Shown piece by piece: positions 44,177 to 52,066 of a stretch of DNA of 64,000 nucleotides (position 1 is its first letter; the number at the start of each line of letters is the position of its first letter). This stretch comes from Glycocaulis alkaliphilus (GTDB taxonomy: Bacteria > Pseudomonadota > Alphaproteobacteria > Caulobacterales > Maricaulaceae). A model generated the notes under the pieces. That model did no database searches. It worked only from the letters and a program-made list of their open reading frames with translations, and had not been told where the DNA came from. The stretch is from contig NZ_CP018911.1 in the NCBI RefSeq assembly GCF_004000605.1, forward strand, positions 1,116,001 to 1,180,000, in the 5' to 3' direction. Position numbers and translations under genes: made by a program.

Positions 44177-44404
44177 TCAGTCCGCGACCGTTTCCAGACG
44201 TTGGGATATCCAGAACTTGATCAGCGCCTGCCGGGTGACCCCCAACCGCTGGGCTTCCTGATCAAGTTCTTCCACCACCCAAGCGGGAAAACCGACATTC
44301 ACCCGGCGGGTTTCGAGATTGGGGCGGCGCGCTTTGGACCAGTCCACGATGCCGGAGACATCGCCGCCTTCATCAAACCGGGTGTCAAATTCACGGGCTT
44401 TCAT
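44177..44404 (-). CDS. BrnA-like antitoxin (orphan)
   Basis: This 75-residue protein matches BrnA antitoxins: an acidic N-terminal toxin-binding part (FDTRFDEGGDVSGIVDWSKARRP) and a ribbon-helix-helix DNA-binding part (RRVNVGFPAWVVEELDQEAQRLG, then VTRQALIKFWI). In type II brnTB loci the toxin gene brnT precedes it; here the upstream 469 bp hold only repeats and no brnT. It is therefore an orphan antitoxin, either a remnant or one that neutralises a toxin elsewhere. It could also be a stand-alone regulator. Confidence 0.75.
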   Translation of the reverse strand: MKAREFDTRFDEGGDVSGIVDWSKARRPNLETRRVNVGFPAWVVEELDQEAQRLGVTRQALIKFWISQRLETVAD

Positions 44405-44413
44405 AGGCGTTTA

Positions 44414-44428
44414 TCTCCCTGACGGAGA
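44414..44428 (-). promoter_or_regulatory. Inverted repeat ahead of the BrnA-like gene
   Basis: TCTCC-CTGAC-GGAGA is a perfect 5-bp inverted repeat 9 bases upstream of the ATG. It also provides the ribosome site. Autoregulation by the ribbon-helix-helix protein would fit, as in other type II antitoxins. Confidence 0.35.
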
Positions 44429-44461
44429 GTATATCACGTTTCGGCCTTTATCTCTTCGTTT

Positions 44462-44730
44462 CACCGGCGAAAGCCGGTGTCCAGTTTTAGTGATGCTCAG
44501 CCCATCCGGGCTTCGCGCCTCGCCCCTTCGAGACGCCGCTTGCGGCGGCTCCTCAGGGTGAAGTGCCTCGGTCGGCCGGTCGGCCTTGCAGGCCGCAAAG
44601 CGGCCTGAAAAGCGCGAATGCCCGCCCGCGACTGCCTGTGCCTGCGCAGGCGGGTATTCGCGGAATACCGCAGCGCGGCCGCGTTGCGGAGACAAAGGGC
44701 TGGGCCCCGGCCTGCGTCGTAAAAACGCAG
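44462..44730. repeat. Patch of REP-like hairpin repeats
   Basis: The stretch starts with CACCGGC-GAAA-GCCGGTG (44462-44479), followed by a CGCCGCTTGCGGCGG palindrome flanked by CCTTCGAGA and CTCCTCAGGGTGA, which is a widespread alphaproteobacterial intergenic type, then several GGCC-rich hairpins and a GCGCAGGCGGG segment. Open frames through it are not coding-like. Confidence 0.6.
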
Positions 44731-44751
44731 GGCTGATGATGCGGGCACACC

Positions 44752-44777
44752 AAATTAGTTGCAAATGATACTAATTT
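44752..44777 (+). promoter_or_regulatory. Operator upstream of hppD (MarR-type candidate)
   Basis: AAATTAGT-N10-ACTAATTT is a perfect 8-bp inverted repeat in an otherwise GC-rich stretch, 96 bp before the hppD ATG. The inner TTAGTTGC/ATACTAA partly follows the TTGC-N-GCAA type used by MarR regulators. The MarR gene directly after hppD is the obvious candidate. Confidence 0.55.
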
Positions 44778-44873
44778 CCGGCACAAAGACCGGGAGTTTG
44801 CTGGACGGGTCTGGGCGGTCACGCACCTCTCCCGGTTCCGGCTTATCCCCTTTTGTGTGAAGGAGCCCTTGCC

Positions 44874-45944
44874 ATGGCTGACCTGTTTGAAAACCCGCTG
44901 GGAACCGATGGTTTCGAGTTCGTCGAATATACGAGCCCGGAGCCCGAGAAGCTCGACAAGCTGTTTACCCTGCTCGGCTTCACGGCTGTGGCCAAACACA
45001 AGACGCGTGACATTGTCCGCTACAAGCAGGGCGATATCACGTTTCTGGTAAACCGCGAGAAGACCGGCCAGGCGGCTGATTTCCGCGCCGAGCACGGCCC
45101 GTCGGCCAACGCCATGGCGTTCCGGGTGCGCGATGCGAAACAGGCCTATAAGGACGCGCTCGCGCGCGGGGCGGAACCCTATGGCACGCCGCTCTGGGGC
45201 GATGACCAGAATCTGCCGGCCATCAAGGGTATTGGCGGTTCGGTGCTCTATCTGGTCGATCAGTATGGCGACAGCAATATCTATGACGGGAACTTCGAGC
45301 CGATCCCCGGCGCCGAAGACAAGGGCGGTGCGGGCCTGGAAGTGCTCGACCATCTGACCCACAACGTCTTCATGGGCCGCATGAACCATTGGGCCGGTTT
45401 CTATGAGAAGGTCTTCAACTTCCGCGAAATCCGCTATTTCGACATCAAGGGCGCCCATACGGGCCTGCTCTCGCGCGCCATGACCGGCCCCTGCGGCAAG
45501 CTGCGCATTCCGCTCAATGAAAGCTCTGACGACAAGTCCCAGATCGCGGAATATCTGCGCGAGTATAATGGCGAGGGCATCCAGCACATCGCCCTGACGA
45601 CGAGCGATATCTACTCCACGATCGAGAAGCTGCGCGCCAATGGCGTGGAGTTCCAGTCCACCCCGCCGACCTATTACGAGCTCGTTGACGAGCGCGTGCC
45701 GGGCCACGGGGAAGACCTTGAGCGTCTGAAAAAGAACTCCATACTGGTTGATGGGGACCCGGAGAACGGGCAGGGCCTGCTTCTGCAGATCTTCACCACG
45801 ACCAATATCGGACCGATCTTCTTCGAGATCATCCAGCGCAAGGGCAATGAGGGCTTTGGCGAAGGTAATTTCAAGGCGCTGTTTGAATCGATCGAGCTCG
45901 ATCAGATCCGCCGCGGCGTGCTCAAGCCCGACGCTGCCGAGTAA
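44874..45944 (+). CDS. hppD: 4-hydroxyphenylpyruvate dioxygenase
   Basis: This 356-residue Fe(II) enzyme of the vicinal-oxygen-chelate fold turns 4-hydroxyphenylpyruvate into homogentisate in tyrosine breakdown. Metal ligands are in their usual places: His160 (DHLTHNVF), His238 (GIQHIAL) and Glu318 (IFFEII). The C-terminal helix that gates the active site is present (EGNFKALFESIELDQIRRG). The start at MADLFENPLG has AAGGAG 8 bases upstream. The marR gene follows 6 bp later. Other genes of the pathway (homogentisate dioxygenase, isomerase, hydrolase) are not in the window. Confidence 0.95.
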   Translation: MADLFENPLGTDGFEFVEYTSPEPEKLDKLFTLLGFTAVAKHKTRDIVRYKQGDITFLVNREKTGQAADFRAEHGPSANAMAFRVRDAKQAYKDALARGAEPYGTPLWGDDQNLPAIKGIGGSVLYLVDQYGDSNIYDGNFEPIPGAEDKGGAGLEVLDHLTHNVFMGRMNHWAGFYEKVFNFREIRYFDIKGAHTGLLSRAMTGPCGKLRIPLNESSDDKSQIAEYLREYNGEGIQHIALTTSDIYSTIEKLRANGVEFQSTPPTYYELVDERVPGHGEDLERLKKNSILVDGDPENGQGLLLQIFTTTNIGPIFFEIIQRKGNEGFGEGNFKALFESIELDQIRRGVLKPDAAE

Positions 45945-45950
45945 GCTGTC

Positions 45951-46433
45951 ATGACGGGGCGGGCGAACCGGGCGGACGGGCCGCCCGCCCTCATCCTTTC
46001 CGAGTATCTGCCCTACCGGCTCTCGGTCGTCTCCAACAAGGCGTCCGGGCTGATCGCGCGCGCCTATCAGGCCCGCTTCGGGCTTACGATCTGGGAATGG
46101 CGGGTAATAGCGGTGCTGGGGGGCGGCGAGGCGATAACCGCGCAGGCCATCTGCGAAGCGACCGCCATGGACAAGGTGACGGTGAGCCGCGCCCTGCGCA
46201 CCCTGACCGAACGGGCGCTGGTGCGCCGCCGTACAAGCCCCACGGACAAACGTGCCGCTCTGGTGTCCCTGACACCGGAAGGTCAGTCCATCTTCGACGA
46301 GATCGCACCGCTGGCGCTGGAATGGGAGCGTTCCCTGCTGGAGGGCTTCAGCCCTGAAGAGGCAGATCAGCTATCGCGTTTGCTGGACAGGCTGGAGAAG
46401 CGCGCCGACGTGCTAGGCAAGGGCGAGCTTTAG
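45951..46433 (+). CDS. MarR-family regulator, probably of tyrosine catabolism
   Basis: This 160-residue winged-helix protein has the MarR pattern: TIWEWRVIAVLGGGEAITAQAICEATAMDKVTVSRALRTL (recognition helix VTVSRALRTL) and the wing VRRRTSPTDKRAALVSLT. Dimerisation helices flank these. It is 6 bp behind hppD and likely controls it through the inverted repeat at 44752-44777, with a pathway aromatic acid as ligand. That control is inference from position. Confidence 0.85.
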   Translation: MTGRANRADGPPALILSEYLPYRLSVVSNKASGLIARAYQARFGLTIWEWRVIAVLGGGEAITAQAICEATAMDKVTVSRALRTLTERALVRRRTSPTDKRAALVSLTPEGQSIFDEIAPLALEWERSLLEGFSPEEADQLSRLLDRLEKRADVLGKGEL

Positions 46434-46444
46434 GCGGATACAGC

Positions 46445-48193
46445 CTAAACCCCCTTCGTTTCTTCGATCAGCTTCTGGTCGTCACTGTCTTCCGGCGTCT
46501 CGATGCGTTCCGGCTCCGGCGCTTCGCCCGTCAGAAGCTCCACGGCCTGATCGGCGGCATCCTGGAAGGGGAAGAGGATCAGGTCTGCTCCGGCCTCCTG
46601 CAGCCGCTCCAGCGCGGCGCCGCGCTGGCTGGTCACGGCAATCTTGCCGGCAAAACCGAATTTGCGCAGCGTGGAGATCATCGCGATGCGGGTATCCTCA
46701 TGGGTGACGCCGGTTTCCAGGTCCGAGGTGGTCGAGATGATCCAGCGCACCCGGCTAAGCGGCAAATGGGTGAGAAACTCCTGATCGGTCAGGTCGCCAT
46801 AGACCGCGTCCAGTCCCCGCTCGCGCCATAGCTTCACCGCTGACGGATTGAAGTCGACCCCCAGCGTTGAGACGCCGCGATTGAGAAGGCGCTGCGCAAT
46901 CGCTCCGCCATAACGGCCCAGCCCGAACAGGACGATGTCATGGTGCTTCTGCGCGGTTTCGCCATCGTCCGTCTCGGCATGATTGATATTGCGGCGCTCG
47001 AAGGGCGAGAGCAGGGGTTCGACCAGCGGATAGAGCCGGTGCGAATAGGTGATCATGTAGGTCGAGGCCGCAATCGTGATCAGGCCGACCAGCGTGACCA
47101 GCCCGAGCGCCTCATCATTGACGTGGCCGAGGGTCAGCCCCATTGCCATGAAGATGAGGGAAAACTCGCTGATCTGCGCGACGGTGAGGCCGGCCAGAAA
47201 GCCGGTGCGGCGGCGATAGCCCATAACGCCCATGATGATGACAACGATCAGCGGATTACCGATCAGCACGAAGGCGGAGAAGATAGCCGCTGCGGGGATG
47301 TTCTCGCCCAGCAAGGTGAGGTCGAGGCGTGAGCCGAGGCCGATAAAGAAGAACAGGAGCAGGAAGTCGCGCAAAGGCGCCAGCCGGGCCGACACCGCTT
47401 CGCGGTAGGGGGTCGACGCAAGCGCTACGCCCGCCAGCAGCCCGCCCAGCTCCTTGCCCAGGCCAAACATATCGCCAAGGGCAGCAAACATCGCTGCCAG
47501 AGCAATGGCAAACGACAGCAGCAATTCCGGCGAGCGGGCGAGTATGGCCGTCAGCGGATTGGCGACGAAGCGGATGAACACCACCACCGCCGCGACCATG
47601 AGTATGCCAGCGATGAGAACGCCCAGCAGCGCGCCCGCACCGCCGTTTTCCGCCCCGCCTATACCGATGGCCGACAGGACGATCATGGCCAGCACGACGA
47701 CAAGATCCTGGACGATCAGGAATCCGAGCGCGATGCGGCCATGCAGGGAGTCGATCTCGCGCTTGTCGGAGAGCAGCTTCACGATGATGATTGTGGACGA
47801 GAAGGTCAGCGCCACCGCGATATAGATGCTGGTGAGCGGGTCAAACCCGAGCCCCAGCGCTATCGCGAAGCCGATGATCGAGGTGAAGGCGACCTGCCCC
47901 AGCCCCGTTGCGAGCGACACCATGCCCAGCGACTGGATCAGCTTCACGTCCAGCTTGATGCCGACCAGAAACAGCAAAAGCGCGATTCCAAGCTGGGAAA
48001 GCAGCTCGACATGGTCGCTGGAGCGCACCAGATCCAGCCCGGCCGGGCCCACCAGAATGCCAACCAGAATGAAGCTGACGATAAGCGGCTGGCGCAGCAT
48101 ATGGCCTACGAGGCCCACGCCTGCGGCGATTACCAGCAGGACCGCGATCTCATAAAAGACCGATACAGAAACCAGATCGGCCAGCATGCGCAC
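46445..48193 (-). CDS. CPA2-family cation/proton antiporter with RCK domain
   Basis: This 582-residue antiporter has 12 to 13 membrane helices followed by a Rossmann-type RCK-N domain (about 415-540) with the loop GLGRYGGAIAQRLLNRG and acid VDFNP. This is the KefB/YbaL kind that exchanges K+ or Na+ for protons under nucleotide control. The start region is MRMLADLVSV or the Met two residues later. The conserved QDLVVVL in the membrane part is like the KefC family. No glutathione-binding ancillary protein gene is adjacent. Confidence 0.88.
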   Translation of the reverse strand: MRMLADLVSVSVFYEIAVLLVIAAGVGLVGHMLRQPLIVSFILVGILVGPAGLDLVRSSDHVELLSQLGIALLLFLVGIKLDVKLIQSLGMVSLATGLGQVAFTSIIGFAIALGLGFDPLTSIYIAVALTFSSTIIIVKLLSDKREIDSLHGRIALGFLIVQDLVVVLAMIVLSAIGIGGAENGGAGALLGVLIAGILMVAAVVVFIRFVANPLTAILARSPELLLSFAIALAAMFAALGDMFGLGKELGGLLAGVALASTPYREAVSARLAPLRDFLLLFFFIGLGSRLDLTLLGENIPAAAIFSAFVLIGNPLIVVIIMGVMGYRRRTGFLAGLTVAQISEFSLIFMAMGLTLGHVNDEALGLVTLVGLITIAASTYMITYSHRLYPLVEPLLSPFERRNINHAETDDGETAQKHHDIVLFGLGRYGGAIAQRLLNRGVSTLGVDFNPSAVKLWRERGLDAVYGDLTDQEFLTHLPLSRVRWIISTTSDLETGVTHEDTRIAMISTLRKFGFAGKIAVTSQRGAALERLQEAGADLILFPFQDAADQAVELLTGEAPEPERIETPEDSDDQKLIEETKGV

Positions 48194-48291
48194 GTCCCCT
48201 TCGCCACGAAGTCTGAATCACCAAGTCACCACAATGACATGGCGCAGACTAGCGACCAAGCCGGATCACGCGAAAGGACTATCAGCCGTGA

Positions 48292-48786
48292 TTAGCCTGT
48301 GGCCGCCATGAGCGAGCGTGCGTCATAGGCATTAGGGGCGTCCGGTGTTGCGCCGTGCCGGGCGATGATTTCAAGACTGACCAGAGTGCGCCCTTCCTGG
48401 CCGGGACTGAAGCTGACGCCAAGCCCAACCCCGGAGGCCCGGTAGCCGCGCGACCCCACACTGGTGCCAGCCGAGCCACCAACGCGCACCGGATTGCGTC
48501 CGGTTGTGGACTCGACGCGCCGGTCGACGATCTCGAACCAGTCATAGCCATTTTCCAGTGTCAGCTCGGCAGCCCGGCGCAGGGCGAGGCGCTCTGCGCC
48601 AGCGGTGGAAACGTCCGCTCCGGCGGTAAAGCTGACGCGCCAGCGATTATCGGTGATCCTGAGCGAGTCGAACCCGATTGCCTGTCCGGCTGCGCCGGTG
48701 GCAGGGCCGTATGTCGTCTGTGTCGGTGCGCAGGCAAAGAGCGCAGCAGAGCCAATGGCGGCCAGAAAGACGAGTTTGATGGTCAT
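48292..48786 (-). CDS. CC0125/CC1285-family lipoprotein
   Basis: This 164-residue exported protein has a lipobox LFAC (Cys at about residue 19), so it is lipid-anchored. The conserved block RITDNRWRVSFTAGADVS and RAAELTLENGYDWFEIVDR matches the family named after Caulobacter CC0125/CC1285. The function of that family is not known. AGGAGTGCTGTGC precedes the ATG, which is favoured over a longer frame. Confidence 0.82.
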   Translation of the reverse strand: MTIKLVFLAAIGSAALFACAPTQTTYGPATGAAGQAIGFDSLRITDNRWRVSFTAGADVSTAGAERLALRRAAELTLENGYDWFEIVDRRVESTTGRNPVRVGGSAGTSVGSRGYRASGVGLGVSFSPGQEGRTLVSLEIIARHGATPDAPNAYDARSLMAATG

Positions 48787-48836
48787 GCACAGCACTCCTG
48801 ATGGCTTGGCCGGTCGGGTGGCCACTATATCAGGGT

Positions 48837-49322
48837 TTACGCGTTTGCGCCCCGAACGGTTTCGCCGGCTGTTACTTTATCATAGCCCAACGAAGCGATA
48901 ATCCAGCCGCCGATATACCCGGCGACAAAGCCACACGGCAGGGTGGCCAGCAGCACGATCGCGTCCAGATCCATGCCTTCACCGCCGACAAGGCGTCCCA
49001 CGATAAAGAAGAGAAATGAAAAGCACGTGCCCCCCACGCCGAACGTGAGCCCCATCTGGGCAGGAGAGCGCCATTTCAGAAAATGGGCGATAGCCCAGAC
49101 CGCAAGCATCGGTATGCCGGCAAGAAGATATGCAGCTGCCACGCCGACCATCACAGCCGGGACGGCCCCGATCATTAGCACCAGCATGGTCTCGTCGAGG
49201 CCCTGTTCGGGCAGGAGGGGCAGAGTGATCGCCAGCCAGACCAGCATGCCGCCGATCAATCCGGTTGCCGCGGGGGCAATCAGCAGGGCGGCGATGAGAT
49301 GGCCTGTCCGGATCTTGTACAT
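48837..49322 (-). CDS. Four-helix membrane protein, tandem paralogue A (161 aa)
   Basis: This 161-residue protein with four hydrophobic helices has no recognised domain. It shares layout and stretches with the gene at 49546-50031: LLPEQ/LLPDF after helix 1, GIPMLAVWAIAHFLKWRSPAQMGL versus GVPVMLAGWAAAHFARLRKPHQMGL, and LATLPCGFVAGYIGGWIIASLGY versus LVTLPAGLAAGYVAGWFVGQLGY. Both are exactly 161 residues. A gene duplication is clear. Function unknown. Confidence 0.75.
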   Translation of the reverse strand: MYKIRTGHLIAALLIAPAATGLIGGMLVWLAITLPLLPEQGLDETMLVLMIGAVPAVMVGVAAAYLLAGIPMLAVWAIAHFLKWRSPAQMGLTFGVGGTCFSFLFFIVGRLVGGEGMDLDAIVLLATLPCGFVAGYIGGWIIASLGYDKVTAGETVRGANA

Positions 49323-49325
49323 AGG

Positions 49326-49529
49326 CTAGCGCGCGCCCTTGGAGCTGGAGTTGACGATCAGCCCAATCATCGCCCCCAAGAGACGTTTTGCCTGCGCGGT
49401 TTTCCTGTCTGGTCCGGCGTTGAACATCACGCGCCAGCGCCAGAGCTTGTCGCAACAAGCGCGGTAACTGGGAAGGGGCGTCGGATCATGGGCGTCCTTT
49501 TTTGCGTTTAGTCCCTCATTTGAGAGCAT
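49326..49529 (-). CDS. Small hypothetical basic protein (67 aa)
   Basis: An ATG-started frame of 67 residues lies between the two paralogous membrane-protein genes and ends 3 bases before paralogue A. It has two adjacent cysteines (YRACCDKLWRWR) and many Lys/Arg, with no ribosome site better than GCCGCT. Its position in the operon supports expression; nothing else does. It might be spurious. Confidence 0.35.
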   Translation of the reverse strand: MLSNEGLNAKKDAHDPTPLPSYRACCDKLWRWRVMFNAGPDRKTAQAKRLLGAMIGLIVNSSSKGAR

Positions 49530-49545
49530 AGCGGCTTTTTGGGAT

Positions 49546-50031
49546 TTACGCTTCCCCGGACGACGCGGTTTCTTCTGGGGCAGTCGGCGCATAGCCAAGC
49601 TGGCCGACAAACCATCCCGCCACGTAGCCCGCCGCGAGCCCGGCAGGCAGTGTCACGAGCAGGGCAGTGTCCGAGCCAGTCTGGAAATCCTCGAGAAATA
49701 TCCGGCCATTGAAGAAAAAGCCGATTGCGAAGATCAGCCCGGCCACAGCCATCACGAGCCCCATCTGATGGGGTTTGCGCAATCTGGCAAAGTGAGCTGC
49801 GGCCCAGCCCGCCAGCATGACCGGTACGCCGAAAGTGTAGCAGACGAACACCGCGATGATGACCGCAAAGAAGGACATCACGAGGCCGGTGCGCAGGGTC
49901 TCCAGAACGGTAAAATCTGGAAGCAGCTGGAAGCTGAGCCCGAACGATACAAGCGTGCCTCCGAGAAACCCCGCGATCAGCGGTGACAGTGCCATGGCGA
50001 GTACGAGCTGCAGCGGAACCGGCTTGCGCAT
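49546..50031 (-). CDS. Four-helix membrane protein, tandem paralogue B (161 aa)
   Basis: This second 161-residue, four-helix protein is the partner of the gene at 48837-49322 (see shared stretches there). The ATG at 50031 is preferred to a TTG at 50055, which sits beside a hairpin. The C-terminus is acidic and Thr/Ser-rich. Such pairs may form a heteromeric membrane unit, but no family is known to me. Confidence 0.72.
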   Translation of the reverse strand: MRKPVPLQLVLAMALSPLIAGFLGGTLVSFGLSFQLLPDFTVLETLRTGLVMSFFAVIIAVFVCYTFGVPVMLAGWAAAHFARLRKPHQMGLVMAVAGLIFAIGFFFNGRIFLEDFQTGSDTALLVTLPAGLAAGYVAGWFVGQLGYAPTAPEETASSGEA

Positions 50032-50051
50032 TGGTCTATCGCCCTGCGCGC

Positions 50052-50195
50052 TCAAGGCTGGTGAAGACCAGCCAGTGACGCGTAGTCGGCCAAGGGCACA
50101 TCAGCGGCTGCCGGGTCGGTGATGTAGAGATGCCCGATCAGGCCCAGCACGGCGAGAGCGGCGAGCATGCCGCCCGGATAAGCGGACTGTCTCAT
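50052..50195 (-). CDS. Small single-pass hypothetical protein (47 aa)
   Basis: A 47-residue frame from the ATG at 50193-50195 (GGAG 11 bases upstream) has one hydrophobic stretch (GGMLAALAVLGLIGHLYIT). It ends within a perfect 7-bp hairpin, GGCTGGT-GAAG-ACCAGCC (50056-50073), just upstream of paralogue B. It might be a real small membrane protein or simply a leader frame. Confidence 0.4.
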   Translation of the reverse strand: MRQSAYPGGMLAALAVLGLIGHLYITDPAAADVPLADYASLAGLHQP

Positions 50196-50260
50196 GCGCG
50201 CATGCTCCAGCCGGATTCGTATCTCATGATTTCCCCCCCAATTCCCCGCTGACCATTTAC

Positions 50261-50485
50261 TCAAGCGCGGCCCTGCACGTGACGCAAGGCCCATACCCGG
50301 CACGCGCTTGCCAGACCGCCCTCATCGCCGCTCGCAACCCGTTCCTCGTCAATCTCGCCGACCAGGCTTGCCAGTGAGCGGCCCTGCGCCGCGCTGGCTT
50401 CGTCCAGCACCGCCCAGAACTCTGCTTCCAGCGCGAGGCTGGTGCGGTGTCCGGCAAGGGAGAGGGAGCGTTTGATCTGGCTCAT
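50261..50485 (-). CDS. RHH_4-type ribbon-helix-helix protein
   Basis: This 74-residue protein is of the COG4321 kind: KRSLSLAGHRTSLALEAEFW (ribbon and first helix), AAQGRSLASLVGEID and a final SACRVWALRHV. It is presumably a dimeric DNA-binding protein; its targets are unknown. Its start overlaps the stop of the DMT-family gene by 4 bases, so they are translationally coupled. Confidence 0.83.
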   Translation of the reverse strand: MSQIKRSLSLAGHRTSLALEAEFWAVLDEASAAQGRSLASLVGEIDEERVASGDEGGLASACRVWALRHVQGRA

Positions 50486-50835
50486 CGCTTGAAGAAGATC
50501 ACCGCTGCGCCCGCCGCGATCAAGGCAAACCCGACCAGATGGCGGATTGTGACAGGTTCTTTCAGGTAGATCGCTGCGAACGCGACGAAAACCGTCAGCG
50601 TGATCACCTCCTGCATGGTTTTCAGCTCGGCAGCCGAATAGACATTGTGTCCGATCCGGTTGGCAGGCACGGCCATCGTGTATTCCACGAAAGCGATCAG
50701 CCAGCTGAAGAAAATGACCATCAGGATGGGCGCGCTCTTGAAGCGTAAATGCCCGTACCAGGCGAGCGTCATGAAGATATTGGAGCCGATCAGCAGGATG
50801 ACAGGAAGGATGTGCGGCCAGGAGATGGTTGGCAT
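50482..50835 (-). CDS. DMT-superfamily small membrane protein (DUF486)
   Basis: This 117-residue four-helix membrane protein begins MPTISWPHILPVILLIGSN and ends with GFALIAAGAAVIFFKR, as in DUF486 proteins. It contains KSAPILMVIFFSWLIAFVEYT and ELKTMQEVITL, the family core. It may transport small cations or drugs as SMR relatives do, but DUF486 members have no proven substrate. The longer open frame to 51036 would cross a terminator and is rejected. Confidence 0.82.
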   Translation of the reverse strand: MPTISWPHILPVILLIGSNIFMTLAWYGHLRFKSAPILMVIFFSWLIAFVEYTMAVPANRIGHNVYSAAELKTMQEVITLTVFVAFAAIYLKEPVTIRHLVGFALIAAGAAVIFFKR

Positions 50836-50901
50836 GGAGGAACCGTGGCGAGAGCGGCGGAAAGTGCTATTGCGCAGCACCGGGCGCGCCTGTCCATAGA
50901 C

Positions 50902-50941
50902 AAAAAAAGAGCCGGAAGGCGCAAGGCGCTCTTTCCGGCTC
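50902..50941 (-). terminator. Strong intrinsic terminator ahead of the DUF486 gene
   Basis: GAGCCGGAA (50909-50917) pairs with TTCCGGCTC (50933-50941), with an inner GCGC pair, followed on the minus strand by seven T. It lies 186 bp beyond the LysR gene stop and 66 bp before the DUF486 ATG. It either ends LysR transcription late, ends a small RNA made within 50942-51126, or attenuates the DUF486 message. Confidence 0.8.
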
Positions 50942-51126
50942 AGTCTTGCATATCCGTTCGGGGAGGAGACGGTATGCGAACAAGAAACGGGGAAACCGTT
51001 CGCGGCTGATATGACGCTAACGCCTGCCCGCTTCAAGGCGTTCCAACGAATACCAGCTATGCAAAAATGCTGCGTTACGGCTTTGCGAAGAATATGTGAC
51101 GCAATGCTGGAGGCGGAAAGCTGAAA

Positions 51127-52035
51127 TTATTCAGCGGCCTCGGCTTTCCACGCTTTGGCGGCGTCCACGAGAAAATCCCGGAATGCGGCAACTCGCCGCG
51201 ATCCTTTGAGTTCTTCGGGAAACACCACATAGACATCGAAGGTCGGCCCGTCGGTGTCAGGCAGGACGCGCACCAGGCCGGGGTTTTCAACAGCCACATA
51301 ATCGGGCAGCCCGCAAATGCCGAACCCGGCTTCGGTCGCGCGCATCATTGCCTTGATCGTGTTGGCCTCGATTGTAGCCGCGCGCGGCTGAGTGCCGGGC
51401 TCGTGGCCAATGGTCAGCTGCCAGTTGAGGTTGGGGATCGGGGCGAGCTTTTTGGGCCCGTAAGCGATGAAGCGGTGACCTTTGTCCAGATCAGCCAGCG
51501 TTTCCGGCGTGCCATGTTTGGCGAGATATTCCGGCGCGGCGTAAAGATGCTGCTCCACCTGCATCAGGCGGCGCTGTACCAGATCGTTCTGGGTGGAGGG
51601 CCATGGACGGATGGCTATATCGGCCTCCAGCCCGGCGAGATCCAGCTCATGATCGGCCAGCAGCAGTTTGAGCTGTATTTTCGGGTACAGCGCCTGAAAC
51701 TGTTTCAGGCGCGGGATCAGCCAGATTGAGCCGAGCGCGGTTGGTGCGGTAATGCGCAGCGCGCCGGTGGGCTTGTCGCGGCTGTCCTGTACCCGTGCCT
51801 CGGCCACCGCGACGCGGTTGGCAATCTCTCCTGCGGCTTCAAACAGGAGCCGCCCCGGCTCTGTGAGCAGAAGCCCGCGCGCATGGCGGTGAAAAAGCTT
51901 TATCTCCAGCTCGGCTTCGAGCGCAGAGATTTGACGGCTGACCGCCGACTGTGACAGGCCGAGCGTTTCGGCAGCGCCGGTGAGCGAACCCGCATCGGCG
52001 GCGGCGTGAAAGGTTTTCAGCTTGTCCCAATCCAT
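51127..52035 (-). CDS. LysR-family transcription regulator
   Basis: This 302-residue LysR protein has an N-terminal winged helix (FHAAADAGSLTGAAETLGLSQSAVSRQISALE) and a periplasmic-binding-protein-like ligand domain (about 90-300). It resembles the GcvA-like branch common in alphaproteobacteria. The downstream 290 bp hold no gene, only the terminator above. No divergent target gene is present, so the target is unknown; trxB upstream is a possible one. ATG is at 52033-52035. Confidence 0.87.
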   Translation of the reverse strand: MDWDKLKTFHAAADAGSLTGAAETLGLSQSAVSRQISALEAELEIKLFHRHARGLLLTEPGRLLFEAAGEIANRVAVAEARVQDSRDKPTGALRITAPTALGSIWLIPRLKQFQALYPKIQLKLLLADHELDLAGLEADIAIRPWPSTQNDLVQRRLMQVEQHLYAAPEYLAKHGTPETLADLDKGHRFIAYGPKKLAPIPNLNWQLTIGHEPGTQPRAATIEANTIKAMMRATEAGFGICGLPDYVAVENPGLVRVLPDTDGPTFDVYVVFPEELKGSRRVAAFRDFLVDAAKAWKAEAAE

Positions 52036-52066
52036 CAGGGAACGTTAGAGCGCTTCGCCGCCCCCG

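Noticed and set aside
44411-44764. 117-codon minus-strand frame upstream of the BrnA-like gene, checked as a possible brnT
   Set aside because: It runs through REP-like repeats and has no BrnT motifs.
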